In this document: in pieces, positions 1-11,149 of the stretch
How positions within the stretch are numbered: position 1 is the stretch's first letter
Layout: each line of letters opens with the position of its first letter
From: Hyaloscypha bicolor E
Taxonomy: Eukaryota; Ascomycota; Leotiomycetes; Helotiales; Hyaloscyphaceae
DNA: 64,000 nt
Assembly: GCF_002865645.1 (NCBI RefSeq)
Contig: NW_020194628.1
Coordinates: forward strand, 1,922,001-1,986,000
Direction: 5' to 3'
Position numbers and translations under genes: made by a program
Notes under the pieces: model-generated
What the model saw: the letters and a program-made list of their open reading frames with translations, nothing else
Databases searched by the model: none
What the model was told of the DNA's origin: nothing

Positions 1-609
1 TATCTGATTTTGTTGGATCGGTCAGGCTGAAGACTTCGCTGAAGCCTTTGACGAGATCTTGTATGAGGGATGTGGAAGTGCTTATTACTTCGGAGGTGGG
101 GCAGAAAATTCTGGTTTTCGTGAGGAAATAGGTTATCCAGGCAGGGAGGGTTTCATCCAGTAGGTTTTGAAAAATGGATTCGGAGGAGGGTTTGAAGCTT
201 GGAGAGAGTTCGGCAGCTGGAGAAGCATTTTTGGATTGGAGGGAAGGTGCAACTGCGTTGGCGTAATTGACTGCTTTAATGACTTTATTGGATCTCGAGG
301 TATTGAAGTACTAGAGAGAGTGACGGTTCTGTGTTTGGTGAGGAAAGATGTGGATTGGGCGAGAAGTCGGGGGTCATTAGTGAGGGTGTTGAGATTGCCT
401 TCCGAGTAAAGGAGCCCAAAAAGTCCTTCCGAGGAGGTTGAGTCTGGCTTGGTTTTGAATGGTGCGGGGCCAAGATCATAGCCTTCTGCTCCGGATCGGG
501 AGAGCTGGGGTTCTGGCTCCTGGGGAATTGGAGATTGCTGGTTGGGGTCATTCTGCTCGGGAGCAGTTCCGCTGGTGGAAGGAGCAGCTTCAACCAGCCC
601 TAATCGCAC
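1..609 (-). pseudogene. Fungal LOV/PAS photoreceptor-like gene, N-terminal part, frameshifted; cut by window edge
   Basis: Read on the minus strand, the segment matches the conserved region in front of the LOV domain in fungal LOV proteins. It has a Gly-Leu-Leu-Tyr-Ser-Glu-Gly block, then a 'QYLE' helix, a 'VNYANAVA' helix, and an 'ETLPAWITYFLTK' helix followed by 'KGFSEVFSLTDP', which normally leads into the flavin-binding LOV core. That core lies beyond base 1. The homologous reading is spread over three frames: frame one ends near 325, frame two runs about 285-325, and frame three runs from about 283 to 1. Each change needs one extra base (near 323 and near 284). No splice signals fit, so I call a pseudogene, although a sequence error is possible. 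The start at 609 is uncertain; an upstream exon could exist. Family assignment is from remembered family patterns. Confidence 0.6.
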
Positions 610-1120
610 GGTGGCAGTAAGTAAGCACCCTCCCTCCTTCCTTCCTTCCTTCTATTATTTCCCCTATTCCTTCCCTCTATTACAACTTCCCTTACTCTCT
701 CCTTCTTTTCTTTCCCCTCGACCTCGAGGGTATAACTGCCCACCTTTCCCTCTCGTTTCCATTTTCTTTTCTCTTTTCCCTTTATAACCACCACTACCAC
801 CACTACCACCACCACAATGGGTCTTTTAGACCATTGCTTAACTCTCTCGGGGCGGGGGATGACGATTGCAGCCCTCAGGCTTGCAGTGTTAGGACGTTTT
901 TGGTCCTCATTTATTTTCTGGGTTGTTCGATAGATAAGGAGAGTCTGCAGGTCATTATTTGTTAATACTTTTGATTACTATTACTAATCCTTTACTTTTA
1001 TAGTATCGGCCGCATTTGTAGAAGGCTTCGGCTTTCTTCAAGGAGCAGGAGACTTTTGCGGCTACATTAGAAGCTGCAGAGCCTCCTTCTTTTCAAGTTC
1101 TCGTTTCGGAAACCTCTTAC
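610..1120. other. Intergenic, pyrimidine-rich and microsatellite tract
   Basis: The plus strand at 625-790 is almost pure pyrimidine (CCTTCC-type runs), followed at 787-817 by an ACC/ACT trinucleotide tract. As the upstream side of the minus-strand LOV-like gene this would read as a purine tract. No gene is seen from 820 to 1120. Confidence 0.5.
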
Positions 1121-1930
1121 TCATATTGGTTCGACCTGCTCAGTGTGATCCTTGACTCGGTCTTTGTACGCCTCGAAAGAGATACTTTGGGTGTTCTCTA
1201 AGATAGACTTCTCAAAAGCCTCAGCAATTCTATCGGGCAAGCTTTCTTGGTGTTGGCTGATCTTGGTTACTGTATTCCCGCGAAGTGCCGTGATCGTAGT
1301 TTGAGTGTCGATGTGTTTTGAGAACACATCTTGATTGGACACCAACGCGTTCAACAAGTCTTTGGCCCGGGTACTGAGCTGTGCATAACGATCAGATTCC
1401 TAGAGCTGAACAATCTTGATATCGTTTCTAACTTATGTTAGCCACAACATCTCAATAAGAGCAACTTCAACCTACTTGAGAGTCAACAAGATACCCACTT
1501 CCAGCTGACTTCTAAATTCAGCCAATTTGGCTGCAAAACCTTCGAGATACCTCTTGTCCCATACGGTTTTCAGTCCTTAACGCAAGCTCTCCCACTTTCG
1601 GCACTTGACGCTAGCTGGAACCTTCAACTCTTGCAGTCTGTCGATTAATGCCTTGCCAGCATCAATGCAGTTGTTGGTCAGAGCTTCAAGCATTTGTTCG
1701 TCTTCGGTCAAGCATCTTGACTTCGGTGAAATTACCACCTGCTGCTTCAACCTCGATATAATCCCAAGCAGCTTCTCAGTCGCATCTTCCAGCTCCAGGT
1801 TCTCAGTCGCAGCGCCGTTTGATCGGATCTGACTGCCCTTCGAGACCACCTTACCGGCAAACTCGACGAACTGGACAATGCTTCCCGCGAGCGAGATTGC
1901 AGAAAGAGGGTCAAGAACCATGGTTTCCAA
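1121..1930 (-). pseudogene. Relic of an NLR/ankyrin-type N-terminal domain with four in-frame stops
   Basis: The first 117 codons from 1930 begin with 'LDPLSAISLAGSIVQFVEF', the signature of the helical N-terminal domain found ahead of NACHT or ankyrin modules in fungal NLR proteins. The same frame continues through 'KTVWDKR', 'FAAKLAEFRSQL' and further recognisable sequence to 1121, interrupted by stops at 1577-1579 (TAA), 1472-1474 (TAG), 1433-1435 (TAA) and 1400-1402 (TAG). All four could come from CAA or CAG by one C-to-T change, and there is no frameshift. No NACHT or repeat domain follows, so this is a truncated fossil. Confidence 0.7.
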
Positions 1931-2471
1931 GAGCTGGGAAGTCGCTCATTGACGCTGGACGTTGCTGAACGAATCCAGCTGCCTTCAGCAGACGACTCCT
2001 TATGTTCACCGATTTGTTGTAGCAAACGTCTCTATTTGTAAGTCAGATCAAGTCTCGAGTGCTGACCCGCTGGTTTGGGTGCGAAGTTCGAGGTTGCGTC
2101 GAGATAGTTCTTGATTGAGGTGAAGATCTTTGGGGATAATCACGAAGAGAGGCTGGCCCAGCTTCGTGGCCGTTTGCTGTCTCGATGTGATTGGACGAAC
2201 TGATTGGAGGGTTGTCTCGTCTGGGCTTCGTCCAAAGAGGAAAGAGCCCGTTGGGGAGCCTGTTTGAGCCGGGGTAAGAAAAGCAGAGTTGGTATCAATA
2301 AAGATAACTTGACCATTCACCTTTCCATGGCTAGACGGAGCCTTTGAAAGATTTTACTTCATTTAGTAGCAAACAGCTAGTCTACCATATTATGGCTGCA
2401 ATAACAACCCACGGCCCGAAATTCCAAGCAGCCTGCGCCGCATGCTCATACAAGCAATAAGATCAACCCCT
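1931..2471. other. Gap without a convincing gene
   Basis: A 90-codon minus-strand open frame (2048-2320) resembles nothing I know and has no splice partner. The rest is the 3' flank of the gene ending at 2472. Confidence 0.4.
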
Positions 2472-4445
2472 CTACTCCGCAGTCGTGGCTTTCGGCTTGC
2501 TAGAGTTCATCCATGCAAACGCCGAGGCGCCTCCAACTGGGTTATTGGACGATCTCGGAATCGTCGAAATGGTCCGTGGTGCTTTCTGTTCATCCGAACT
2601 GACTCTTTTGGACTCCCATCTCAGGGGCACATTCTCCACTCCGCCAGCCTGACTCTGACTCTTCCGTCTGGTTTCTCCCGAAGAACGAGCCGGTGCTGGC
2701 TCATACGTTGCGCCGGTGCGTGCAGCAGAGGATGAGCGGCTCTTGTCAGTAGTAGTTGTCGAGGAAGAGATGGCCTTCGAGGGTTTGAGAACTTTCATGT
2801 GTCTTCCTCCTCCTCTTGTAGCTCTTTGGTATCCGCTCGTGGATTCGTTTTCACTTCCGGCGGCACCATTTGCTTGACGCCACGAACCCCAAATTCCTCC
2901 TGACGATTCGCGACGTGCCGAGTCGGCCGAGGCTCCGGAATCTAATGGTTCTGACTCCTGAGCAGTGCTCTCGACTAGACGTTGCTTCTCGGATTCAGTG
3001 GTGTTCCCGTTCGCCTCGGCACTCTTCACGCTGGAAGCCCTATTACGACTACTTACATCCGATGAGAAGTTGGAGATGAATGGCGATGGCGGTTCTGTAG
3101 AAGGACCCGAACGTTGCTCTTGGTCGGATGAGTTCCCTTTGGTGCGTTGGCCGATTTTTCTTGTCAGCGCAGAATTGACAGCTTCTGGCGTTGGCTCCAC
3201 TTTTGGCTTCGACTCAGTTGGTGTGAGAGGAGTTGCGGACACCTTCAATTCACTTCTCTCGGGTGAGATGTTAGCAGTGCGCAGATTCTTGAACAGATTC
3301 TCGTCTTCAGGCCTCACGAAGGGAACCGAAAGCTTGTTTCTGTCATCAGCGTAGAGCGTCATAACATTCTGAGAGAACAAGATGTCTGCATTATGCGCTC
3401 TAAGGGTATCACTGCCGAGGAAGACACGGATTCCTTTCTTACGGTCGAAATTGCTGCGATGGGTGAGAGAAATGAGTTCGAAGTCCGCCAAGAGGGTGGG
3501 AAGGTGAGGAGCAGGGCTATTAGATCTTGATGTTGGTTGAGTGATGACAGCTTCAGGAAGATAGACGGGGAGCCTGATGGTATGACGTCCAGAGGCGTCC
3601 TTCTGAACCTGATCAAGTAGTCCCAGATCTTTGACGAGGGAGAAATCAAGCAGTGACCTTTGTGAGCCAGTGCAAACGTCAGCGTAGAGGAGCGAATTGT
3701 GTGAAAAGTTGGTTGTCAACCAACACCGGATAATAGAGGGGACGGATCCCAGAACGAACAGTCCTGGGGGAGGATCAGGAATGTCCAAAGGCGAGTCATC
3801 GCCTTGGCCGCCAATGAGGAAATTAGTATCAAGTCCTAGGCTGCTCGTTCGGCCAGATGGGACCGAGTGCATTGAATGCACTGAATGGCCAGCAGAGCTA
3901 TGTCTACCATCTGACTTGTGTGACAGTGAACGTTCCGTCATGGGATGGCTTCCAAATCCGCTCCCTGGACGTACAGGTCCAAAGTCTCCCGAGTTCCGCG
4001 AACCAGCAGCCCAATTCGACCCTTGCAGCGCACTGACATCAAATCGAACGCTGTTGGCTCTTGATGCACCACGTCTGACAGGTTCCTCATCTGCTTCGAG
4101 TTGTAGACTGTTGAGCAAATTCTGTCCTTGTTCATCATCAAAGTCGTCGAAAACGTCGACCGGAGGATTTGGAACTGGACCTATTTGGGTTCTATGTATT
4201 AGCAGCGTCCTGAACGATGAGAGGATTGGGATGAACTGACCTTGCTGGGGGGTACCGCTCAAGACTCCTGGAAACGGCGAGCCAGTGCCCCAAACGGACT
4301 TCAATGCTGCATCATCCGCCTGGCGCTTCTCCAATCTTAAGATCCGGTCTGCATGGTTGATCTGGACAGCCTGGACATGCTTGACGTCCATCTGAACATG
4401 GTATAATTCTTCTCGGGTGGCAGTGAACTGCGAATCCATGCCCAC
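2472..4445 (-). CDS. Conserved fungal protein with N-terminal coiled coil and long Ser-rich tail
   Basis: The protein opens with a helical segment (residues about 3-48, with heptad-like 'HADRILRLEKRQ'). An acidic 'VFDDFDDEQGQNLL' stretch follows, then a globular core of about 170 residues (from 'DIPDPPPGLFVLGSVPSIIRCWLT' to 'NKLSVPFVRPEDE'), then about 270 residues of low-complexity Ser/Thr/Arg-rich tail. The core resembles a Pezizomycotina-wide family sometimes labelled as a ubiquitin hydrolase by transfer; no catalytic Cys or His box is visible, so I do not assign an enzyme. A 60-nt in-frame intron is likely at 4181-4240 (donor GTCAGT, acceptor AAATAG), giving a spliced protein of about 637 residues. 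The start may be Met3 (4439), where the family usually begins. Confidence 0.75.
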   Translation of the reverse strand: MGMDSQFTATREELYHVQMDVKHVQAVQINHADRILRLEKRQADDAALKSVWGTGSPFPGVLSGTPQQGQFIPILSSFRTLLIHRTQIGPVPNPPVDVFDDFDDEQGQNLLNSLQLEADEEPVRRGASRANSVRFDVSALQGSNWAAGSRNSGDFGPVRPGSGFGSHPMTERSLSHKSDGRHSSAGHSVHSMHSVPSGRTSSLGLDTNFLIGGQGDDSPLDIPDPPPGLFVLGSVPSIIRCWLTTNFSHNSLLYADVCTGSQRSLLDFSLVKDLGLLDQVQKDASGRHTIRLPVYLPEAVITQPTSRSNSPAPHLPTLLADFELISLTHRSNFDRKKGIRVFLGSDTLRAHNADILFSQNVMTLYADDRNKLSVPFVRPEDENLFKNLRTANISPERSELKVSATPLTPTESKPKVEPTPEAVNSALTRKIGQRTKGNSSDQEQRSGPSTEPPSPFISNFSSDVSSRNRASSVKSAEANGNTTESEKQRLVESTAQESEPLDSGASADSARRESSGGIWGSWRQANGAAGSENESTSGYQRATRGGGRHMKVLKPSKAISSSTTTTDKSRSSSAARTGATYEPAPARSSGETRRKSQSQAGGVENVPLRWESKRVSSDEQKAPRTISTIPRSSNNPVGGASAFAWMNSSKPKATTAE

Positions 4446-5633
4446 CTTGCGTTTGTATGCCAGACGACAAGTAGGTGTTGGTGACCTTCAACGAGAGAAT
4501 ATTGTGGCAGTGAAAGGTGGATGTAGAGATCCTAGAGATATTAAAACCAAGATGGTGAGGGGTGTTCGATAGCAACTCTTCGGAAATGAGAGCAGGTGTG
4601 GAGAGAAGATGAGGAGATTGGTGTGGTTTGGAGGGTTCCTGTTGAATTGCTCCTTTCAATGGCGGGCTCCCATGAGACGCAAGTTTAAGATAGCGACTAG
4701 GTCACCTATCCTAGATCTGCAAGGCCTCCAGCTCTTTGTACTCTAGTAAAGGGAGCTTCTCTCGACGTTGTCCCTCGTTTGGAAGCAAGTCACGCGGTCC
4801 ACCTCCCCCGCCGCATCGACCTGCGACCGTCGGCCACTGCGGTCGTCTGTATGCCTCAGATTTTGGATCGGATCTTTCACTCTGGAATGTCTCCTCTGGG
4901 AGCGTGTCGGGGGTATAGGTTGTCGTGTTGACTCGGTGGAGTGCCGTTCGTTTGGGACAGGAATAGAGGATCGCGTGAAATCTGCCAAGTCGTGGAGGAT
5001 GATGGTAGATCACGGATGGGAATTGATTAGGAGGCTAGAGATGACCCTATCAGCACCAACGTGGCCGAACAAAGGCTGCCTGGGAAATTTCTGGGGGTTG
5101 AGATGTTACAAGATACGTAGTCGAGCAGCCGAGGCGAACACACTTGATGGATTCACGGACCGTTGGAGTTGGCTCTTGCGTAGATGGAACTGTAGGATGC
5201 TTATCGTGATGGAATGTTGCTTTTTGGACGAATGACAGTTGGTGACAGTGTAGAATTCCTTCTTCAATCAGATGCATCAAACTGAGTCGAATCGGACGAA
5301 ATGAGTGATGTCTGGGGACCTGCCGGGTAAAGGTAGCCCCGGAATGCAGGGATGTGCCCAATCAGGTCAGGGCTGGCTGGAAGTGCGTCATGGACATCGA
5401 AGAGTCACAATTGTATTTTTTTGTACTGTAGTTTTGTTTTCAAGATGGCTGCAAAATCAGGCATGTTTGCTATGCTGACTGGTTTTGCTTGCTTGGCAAA
5501 CACACATCCGTTGCTTTGGTGTTTTGCTTGGAGAGCTTCACCATTTTCATCTCATCTGCTCGCATGTCAATTGCCACTGAATTCTAAAGTTCACTCCGTC
5601 TTTGGAGCAATTGACCAGTGACTGGAATATGCA
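4446..5633. other. 1.2-kb intergenic region
   Basis: Overlapping short open frames on both strands (for example around 4711-5013 and 5352-5621) have atypical composition and no family resemblance. The left part is the promoter and leader of the minus-strand gene starting at 4445; the right part is the 3' flank of the esterase gene. Confidence 0.4.
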
Positions 5634-6911
5634 TTAGTAATACAACCACATCAGCATATGAGTAACAGTAACGTACGGGAAAATCCATGAAGGATTGTCC
5701 AGGGGTTCAACTGCCCATTCCTTTCCTACCTGTTCCCAGGAAATCAGAATCAGCATACTTCTTTCAGGATGTTCTAAGAGCTGCTGGACATGCTACAACC
5801 AGTACTCCGAGAACTTGGGACTCACCAAGGGCAAGAGCTTGTCCAAGAAGACCTTGTAGCCATCGCCAGTAAGATGCAGACCGTCCACTAGGAGGTTCCG
5901 GAGTCCTTCGTCATCACGCTTCTCACATTGTCCCACATACGTTGGGGTCAACCTAAGTCGTGCGTCCATCAAAGCCTCCCAGAGGTCCACTAGTACTACT
6001 TTTCTATCCTCGTGCTCTCTCGCAACCTCGCGAACAACGTCGGCATATTGAGCCGTGACTTCTTGGTGTCGAGTGACAGAACCGTAACCCTTCTTCAAGT
6101 CCAATTCCTGCTTCCAGATAATCGGAGTCAGCATACTTCCATGAGATATTCTTAGGAGTAGAATGTCCCAGGAGCTGCTGGATATTGCTACAAGAGAGAT
6201 TAATAACCTGAGAAGTTGGGACTTACCTCCAGATGGACCTCATTGATGGGAGGTGGAGTGACCAGGAAAATGGTTGGACTGTGAACGGTTATTGAAGAAT
6301 GGTTGAGAATTGTCTTCAGATTTTCCCGGTATATCTGCAATGGGACATGTTGACTGGTCGGACCGTCTTTGAGACAGGCGTCGTTGGCACCGAAGAGAAT
6401 GAGCTTGTTGCAATTAGAATGGAAACGTAAAATAGAATGTATCGATAGCGACAGTGAAAAAATGAATAGCTGTGCTTGAGCTATGGACCGATATTGTCCC
6501 AGAGACAATTTACGAATTTAACAGAAGACTTTTCAAACTTACAAGATAATCCACTTTAGCACATGAAGCCGATGGAATGAGATCTTGAAGAATGACCAAG
6601 GCGTGGGCCGTATTGTATCCGCTCTGAATGAATGTCAGTCTCGACGAGACAAAAAGAAATGAGTGGACGATTTACCAAACCCCGGTTGATGACATCGAGT
6701 CTCCGCTGGCAGTCTATTAATCATCAGAGGCTTGCAGTCCAGAAACGAATTGATAGAGATGGGAGCCAGCGAGAGTGCATTCGAGATATCCCAATAGAGA
6801 CTCACGTTCTTCCAGCCCAGCACCAAAGCAAAAGCCATCACGCAAGAGACTGCTGAATTGAACGATGGAATCTCCTATTAGAAGGAACTGGGGATATCTC
6901 TTGGCCGCCAT
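5634..6911 (-). CDS. IAH1: SGNH/GDSL esterase, isoamyl acetate hydrolase-like
   Basis: Six exons (6806-6911, 6676-6713, 6543-6623, 6227-6403, 5826-6107, 5634-5729) join in frame to 259 codons, the normal size for IAH1 esterases. SGNH blocks are visible: 'LLIGDSIVQFS' near residue 11 (nucleophile Ser), 'NRGLSGYNT' near residue 46, 'LILFGANDACL' (block III Asn) and 'DGLHLTGDGY' (catalytic Asp and His). The family hydrolyses short-chain acetate esters such as isoamyl acetate. I chose Met at 6911 because family members begin with a short lead into 'YPQFLL'; an in-frame Met at 6956 is possible. The last two introns (5730-5825 and 6108-6226) are related in sequence to each other and to an intron at 25.8 kb. 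Confidence 0.88.
5730..5825 (-). repeat. Introner-like intron, copy 2
   Basis: This 96-nt phase-0 intron in the same gene starts GTGAGTCCCAAGTTCTC, contains GTCCAGCAGCTCTTAGAAC and ends TATGCTGATTCTG...GGAACAG. It is about 20 nt shorter than the other copies, mostly from deletions between the conserved blocks. Confidence 0.75.
6108..6226 (-). repeat. Introner-like intron, copy 1
   Basis: This 119-nt phase-0 intron of the esterase gene starts GTAAGTCCCAACTTCTC and ends GAAGCAG. It shares its 5' end, a central TCCAG...CTGGGA hairpin-like block and the branch region TATGCTGACTCCG with 5730-5825 and 25823-25944. Confidence 0.75.
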
Positions 6912-7971
6912 GACCTGGGGTTGTTCAAGGGCGGTTCTTGCACCGTTCCACACCAAGAAATTGTGTGGAGAAGCTGAGGTGAAACGGAGAGGTCAAAGGC
7001 GTTCTTTCTCGAGCCTTGTCCCGGCCGGCCCTTCCCTTCTTTCCCTTCCTTTCCCTTCCCTTCACCCAAGCCTGTGACAACGCTGCGCCTGCTGACTCCT
7101 TGGTAGCGACAACAACTTCTAACTAAATTTTTCGCAACTTGCGGGAGATCGCTCCGCTCTCCTCCTAAACCTGCAAGGCGGCACAATAATAGAGGTACTA
7201 TTGCCGAAATGAAGCAGCCTCATTGCCCTGCAGAAGACCCTGAAGCCACCCCGGCAGCACGCCAAGAGAAGCCACAATGGCTGCATGCAGCCTGCAGGCC
7301 ACCTCGGAACCACCTCCGGACGGAAAAAGTGCTCGTCGCCTTGCTTTTTCGCGGCTGCGGCGTTGTCTCAAAAGGTATTCATCTCAGAATGCTCTTCGTG
7401 GACTCGCTTTGGAGATGTCCGTTGATGGGGATGTCCCTCTCGTAACCTCGTTAAATGATTACAGTATCTACAGCTGCCCGTGATGCTCGATGTCGTGCAG
7501 TTATCACATGGGATCGGCACCAGGCCAGCCCAGAAATGGTGCCCTGGAGTGGATGGGATACGGCAAGCTGACGGGCATCGCGTCACGCAGCTGGAAAGCT
7601 GCCGACTGAATTTCAATGCTGATCCAAGCGGTCTCACACACACGCACCACACACACCCCTCCCCCACCGTGATTTGTGCAACCCATCCACCGAAATAATA
7701 CGCATCCATGGTCCTAATCTGCCTCTGAATCACTCAGTTGGGCGTGTTCGAATAAGACATTGCCTCTCGAAGGCCTGAAGGCGTGGATCGGCCGGCAACG
7801 GGTGTGCCATCCGTGATTGCTTCACTTCCTTGGCAACCGCGTCCCCAGATCTTAATAAATACTGCAGTGCTCCTCCTACCCGGGGTCTTTTCCACCTTCA
7901 ACCGTTTCCACCCCTCTTCTTATGCTCCCCGTATTTGGACACAGCATGTACAGTAACACTCGACTCCCATC
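6912..7971. promoter_or_regulatory. Shared divergent upstream region of the esterase and CLC genes
   Basis: This kilobase lies between two divergently transcribed genes. It contains a repeated CCTTCC tract at 7030-7065, an AT-rich TTAATAAATA element at 7853-7862 and a pyrimidine-rich stretch (7876-7920) about 50-95 nt ahead of the CLC start, the usual setting of a fungal transcription start. No coding region is convincing. Confidence 0.5.
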
Positions 7972-10900
7972 ATGACGGCGCGTCAAAGGACTAGGTCTGG
8001 CCACTCTGGTCGTACAGCAGCGGAAGACTTGAGCATGACACCAGCCCTTCGCTCTGCCGATTCCAGTGGGCCCCCTTCGCCGACTTTCCTGAGGGCCAAC
8101 TTGCCTCGCAACCAGAGCAACCTTTCGACCGATGAGAGGACACCTCTGCTGCCAAGTGCAGGGCGATCCCGAATCCGAGTCCAGTCTGCCCTCGAGCCCG
8201 GCAAGGCTCGATTGTCGAGGGGCCACAGCTTCAACAATGGTACGACGTCCCCTCCAACCCACCCCACCTTTGCTGGCACTTCGCAGACTGATATAATTTG
8301 TCGCAGGAAGCCTTAGGAGTACTCGACATCATAGCCGTGCTGGTTCTTGGGGGACACGACTAGTCACCGCGTTGACACCTCATGATTCAATGAGGGAATC
8401 AAAGGGGTCGATCCCCGGAGACGATCGAGTCTGGTATGATCAATTTACATCGACGGACTGGGTTCAAGACAGCATTGCAGATGCCTACCGCGTCAAAGCT
8501 TTGCGAAGCCGTACGGATCTACGAGGCCGCATAGCGGCATTCTTCGATGGCACACAAGGTTGGATATTGAGTGCACTTGTGGGGTTCCTAACGGCCATAT
8601 TAGCATATCTTGTGGATGTATCCGAAGCTCCTGTCTTTGATTGGAAAGAGGGCTATTGCTCCACTGGCTTTTTCACCAGTGAAAAGGTAAGTTGCTATCA
8701 AGTCTTCATCTTCCTTGCCCAATTTCTGGGGCTTCATGGTCCCTTTTCAATCCCATGGGGTTATCTACAAGGAAGTTCGTCTTTCATCAAGAGAAAAATA
8801 GATCCCTCTACTTCATCAATTTTTACTTGACCTCTGGAATGCAAGCAGCCACCTTGACCTAAATGCAGATCTCCGAGACAATATAATTCACAAGCAGGAT
8901 AAGTTATGACTGACTTGAAATCTAGTTGTGCTGTCCGGATGGAGGCCGTTGTCCGGCTTGGAAATCCTGGTCGAATTTCATCAAAATTCCTCGCATCAGC
9001 GAGCAGATCATCGAGTTCGCAATCTTTGTTTGTTTAGTGGTGGCATTCTCAACCGTATCTTCCCTAATGACGCTTACCACCAAGACGATTGTTCCCTCCA
9101 CGTATCACATGTCCACTCTGGATGAAAACCTCGCAGCTCTGGCTCGACGACCCCAGTCTGACCAGGAGGATGGAACCGCCAGTCCCAGGCAGATCGTAGA
9201 AGAGATTGAGACCCCACCACCCATGATTTACTACTCTGCCGCTGGAAGTGGCGTTGCAGAAGTCCGAGTTATTCTGAGTGGATTCGTCCTCCATGGTTTC
9301 CTTGGAGTCAAAACTCTCGTTGTCAAAACAGCAGCTCTGATATTGAGCGTCGCCTCCGGACTGAGTTTGGGAAAGGAAGGCCCCTTCGTTCACATTGCCA
9401 CTTGTGTTGGTAATATTGCTTGTCGATTATTTTCGAAGTACGACAAGAACGATGGAAAGCGCCGAGAAGTGCTTTCAGCCGCAGCCGCAGCCGGAGTGAC
9501 AGTAGCTTTCGGTGCTCCCATCGGCGGTGTTCTCTTTTGCCTGGAAGAAGTTGCATACTTTTTCCCGGCCAAGACTCTTTTCAGAACATTCTTCTGTTGC
9601 ATAACCGCAGCTCTGACGCTAAAGTTTCTCAACCCGTACGGCACCAACAAAATTGTCATTTTTGAAGTGAGATATCTCATAGATTGGGAGTTCTTTGAGC
9701 TTGGTGCTTTCATCCTCGTGGGAATGCTCGGCGGTGCCGCCGGAGCCATTTTCATTAAAGCATCTCGATCTTGGGCGCGAACCTTTCGAAAGATAAATGT
9801 CATCAATAAGTACCCGCTGGTTGAGGTAATGTTGGTCGCATTACTTACTGGACTTGTCAGTTATTGGAACCCTTTAACGAAAATGCCAGTGGCAAAGTTG
9901 CTCTACAATCTGGCAAGTCCTTGTGACCCTAACAAGCGAGACGAAATGAACCTTTGTCCTAGCGATATCGATGAAATCTTCCCCGTTATTTCGAAACTCG
10001 CAATTGCCTTTTTCATCAAAGGAATTCTCACAATAATCACATTTGGCATAGTGAGTCTTTCTCTCATCCCATACCAGTGAGTCCAAATGTCATTTACTAA
10101 TCCAACTCGTAGAAAGTTCCAGCTGGAATATATGTGCCGTCGATGGTTGTCGGAGGCCTCGGTGGTCGAATCATCGGCCACCTGGTTCAATGGGTCGTTC
10201 TTCGATATCCCACTTGGCCCATCTTTGGGAATTGTGCAGCGCATGTCACCGGCCGCTCTTGCATTACTCCCGGGGTGTATGCTCTAATTGCAGCAGGCTC
10301 AACCATGTGTGGTGTGACTAGGTTATCAGTGACCCTGGCCGTCATCCTTTTCGAATTGACTGGGAGTCTTGATTACGTCCTGCCGTTTTCGCTTGCTATT
10401 CTCGTGGCAAAGTGGACAGCTGATCTCATGGAGCCCCTCAGCATCTACGTAAGTGGCCCCAGTCCGGACAGCCGTGTATTTGGCTAACTCAGGGTAGGAT
10501 TTGCTAACAAACTTAAACTCTTATCCATTTCTTAACAACAAGCACAAACCAATCTTCACGTCAGATCTAGCTGACATCGTCCCTCGTGTCCGCCGTGAGC
10601 GAGTGATTGATATCTCTGCCTCACCACTTGTGCCAGCAAGCACTCTTCGGCAGAAATTAGAGATTCTTCACAGAGCAGGAGAGGTCGATGGCGGCCTCCC
10701 CATTATCCGAGATGACATCCTCGTTGGTCTCATCTCAGCTCCTGATCTGGAGTTTGGTTTGGACAACCTCGAGGATGAAGTCGATAGCTTGTGTTTAATG
10801 ACAAAGGTTGCAAGCATCGACGATTCGGACAACGAGGCTATCGTTGACCCGACAGATTTTTCAACATATGTCAACCAGGTGGGTTTGGCCAGCACTGTTT

Positions 10901-11149
10901 TCACCAGAAACCCTCTAACGATACAGGCACCGTTGGCACTTGACATTCACTCCCCAATGGATCTTGTATATGAGTGTTTCGTGAAGCTCGGATTGAGATA
11001 TGTCTGCGTGACGAAGGAAGGGCGCTATGCTGGACTGGTAGGCTTCTTTCTCGGAGTGTAGAATGGCTCAAACTAATAACTTGCAGACGCACAAGAAGAC
11101 ATTTGTAAAGTACATGCGGGAATTAGAAGAAAAGGAAGGTCAAACGTGA
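7972..11149 (+). CDS. CLC-family chloride channel / Cl-/H+ exchanger (Gef1-like)
   Basis: Seven exons (7972-8239, 8307-8686, 8926-10050, 10113-10448, 10498-10878, 10927-11037, 11087-11149) join to 887 codons. After a polar cytosolic N-terminus with 'DERTPLLP' and the family's 'YDQFTSTDWVQDS', the multi-pass CLC core carries all selectivity motifs: GSGVAE, GKEGPFVH (with the gating Glu of exchangers), GAPIGGVLFCLEE and AGIYVPS. The C-terminus holds two CBS domains ('VIDISASPLV...LVGLIS' and 'ALDIHSPMDLVYECF...YAGLTHKK'). Fungal members act in Golgi/endosomal or vacuolar membranes, supporting acidification and cation homeostasis. The 48-nt intron at 10879-10926 is in frame but removing it restores the usual CBS linker. 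The gating Glu suggests an exchanger rather than a channel. Confidence 0.93.

Noticed and set aside
2048..2320. 90-codon minus-strand open frame
   Set aside because: No homology features, no splice partner and no link to the NLR relic.
4711..5235. Overlapping open frames on both strands
   Set aside because: They exclude each other, have atypical composition and match no family.
6404..6542. Third intron of the esterase gene as a further introner-like copy
   Set aside because: It lacks the shared 5' block, the central hairpin block and the branch-region block.
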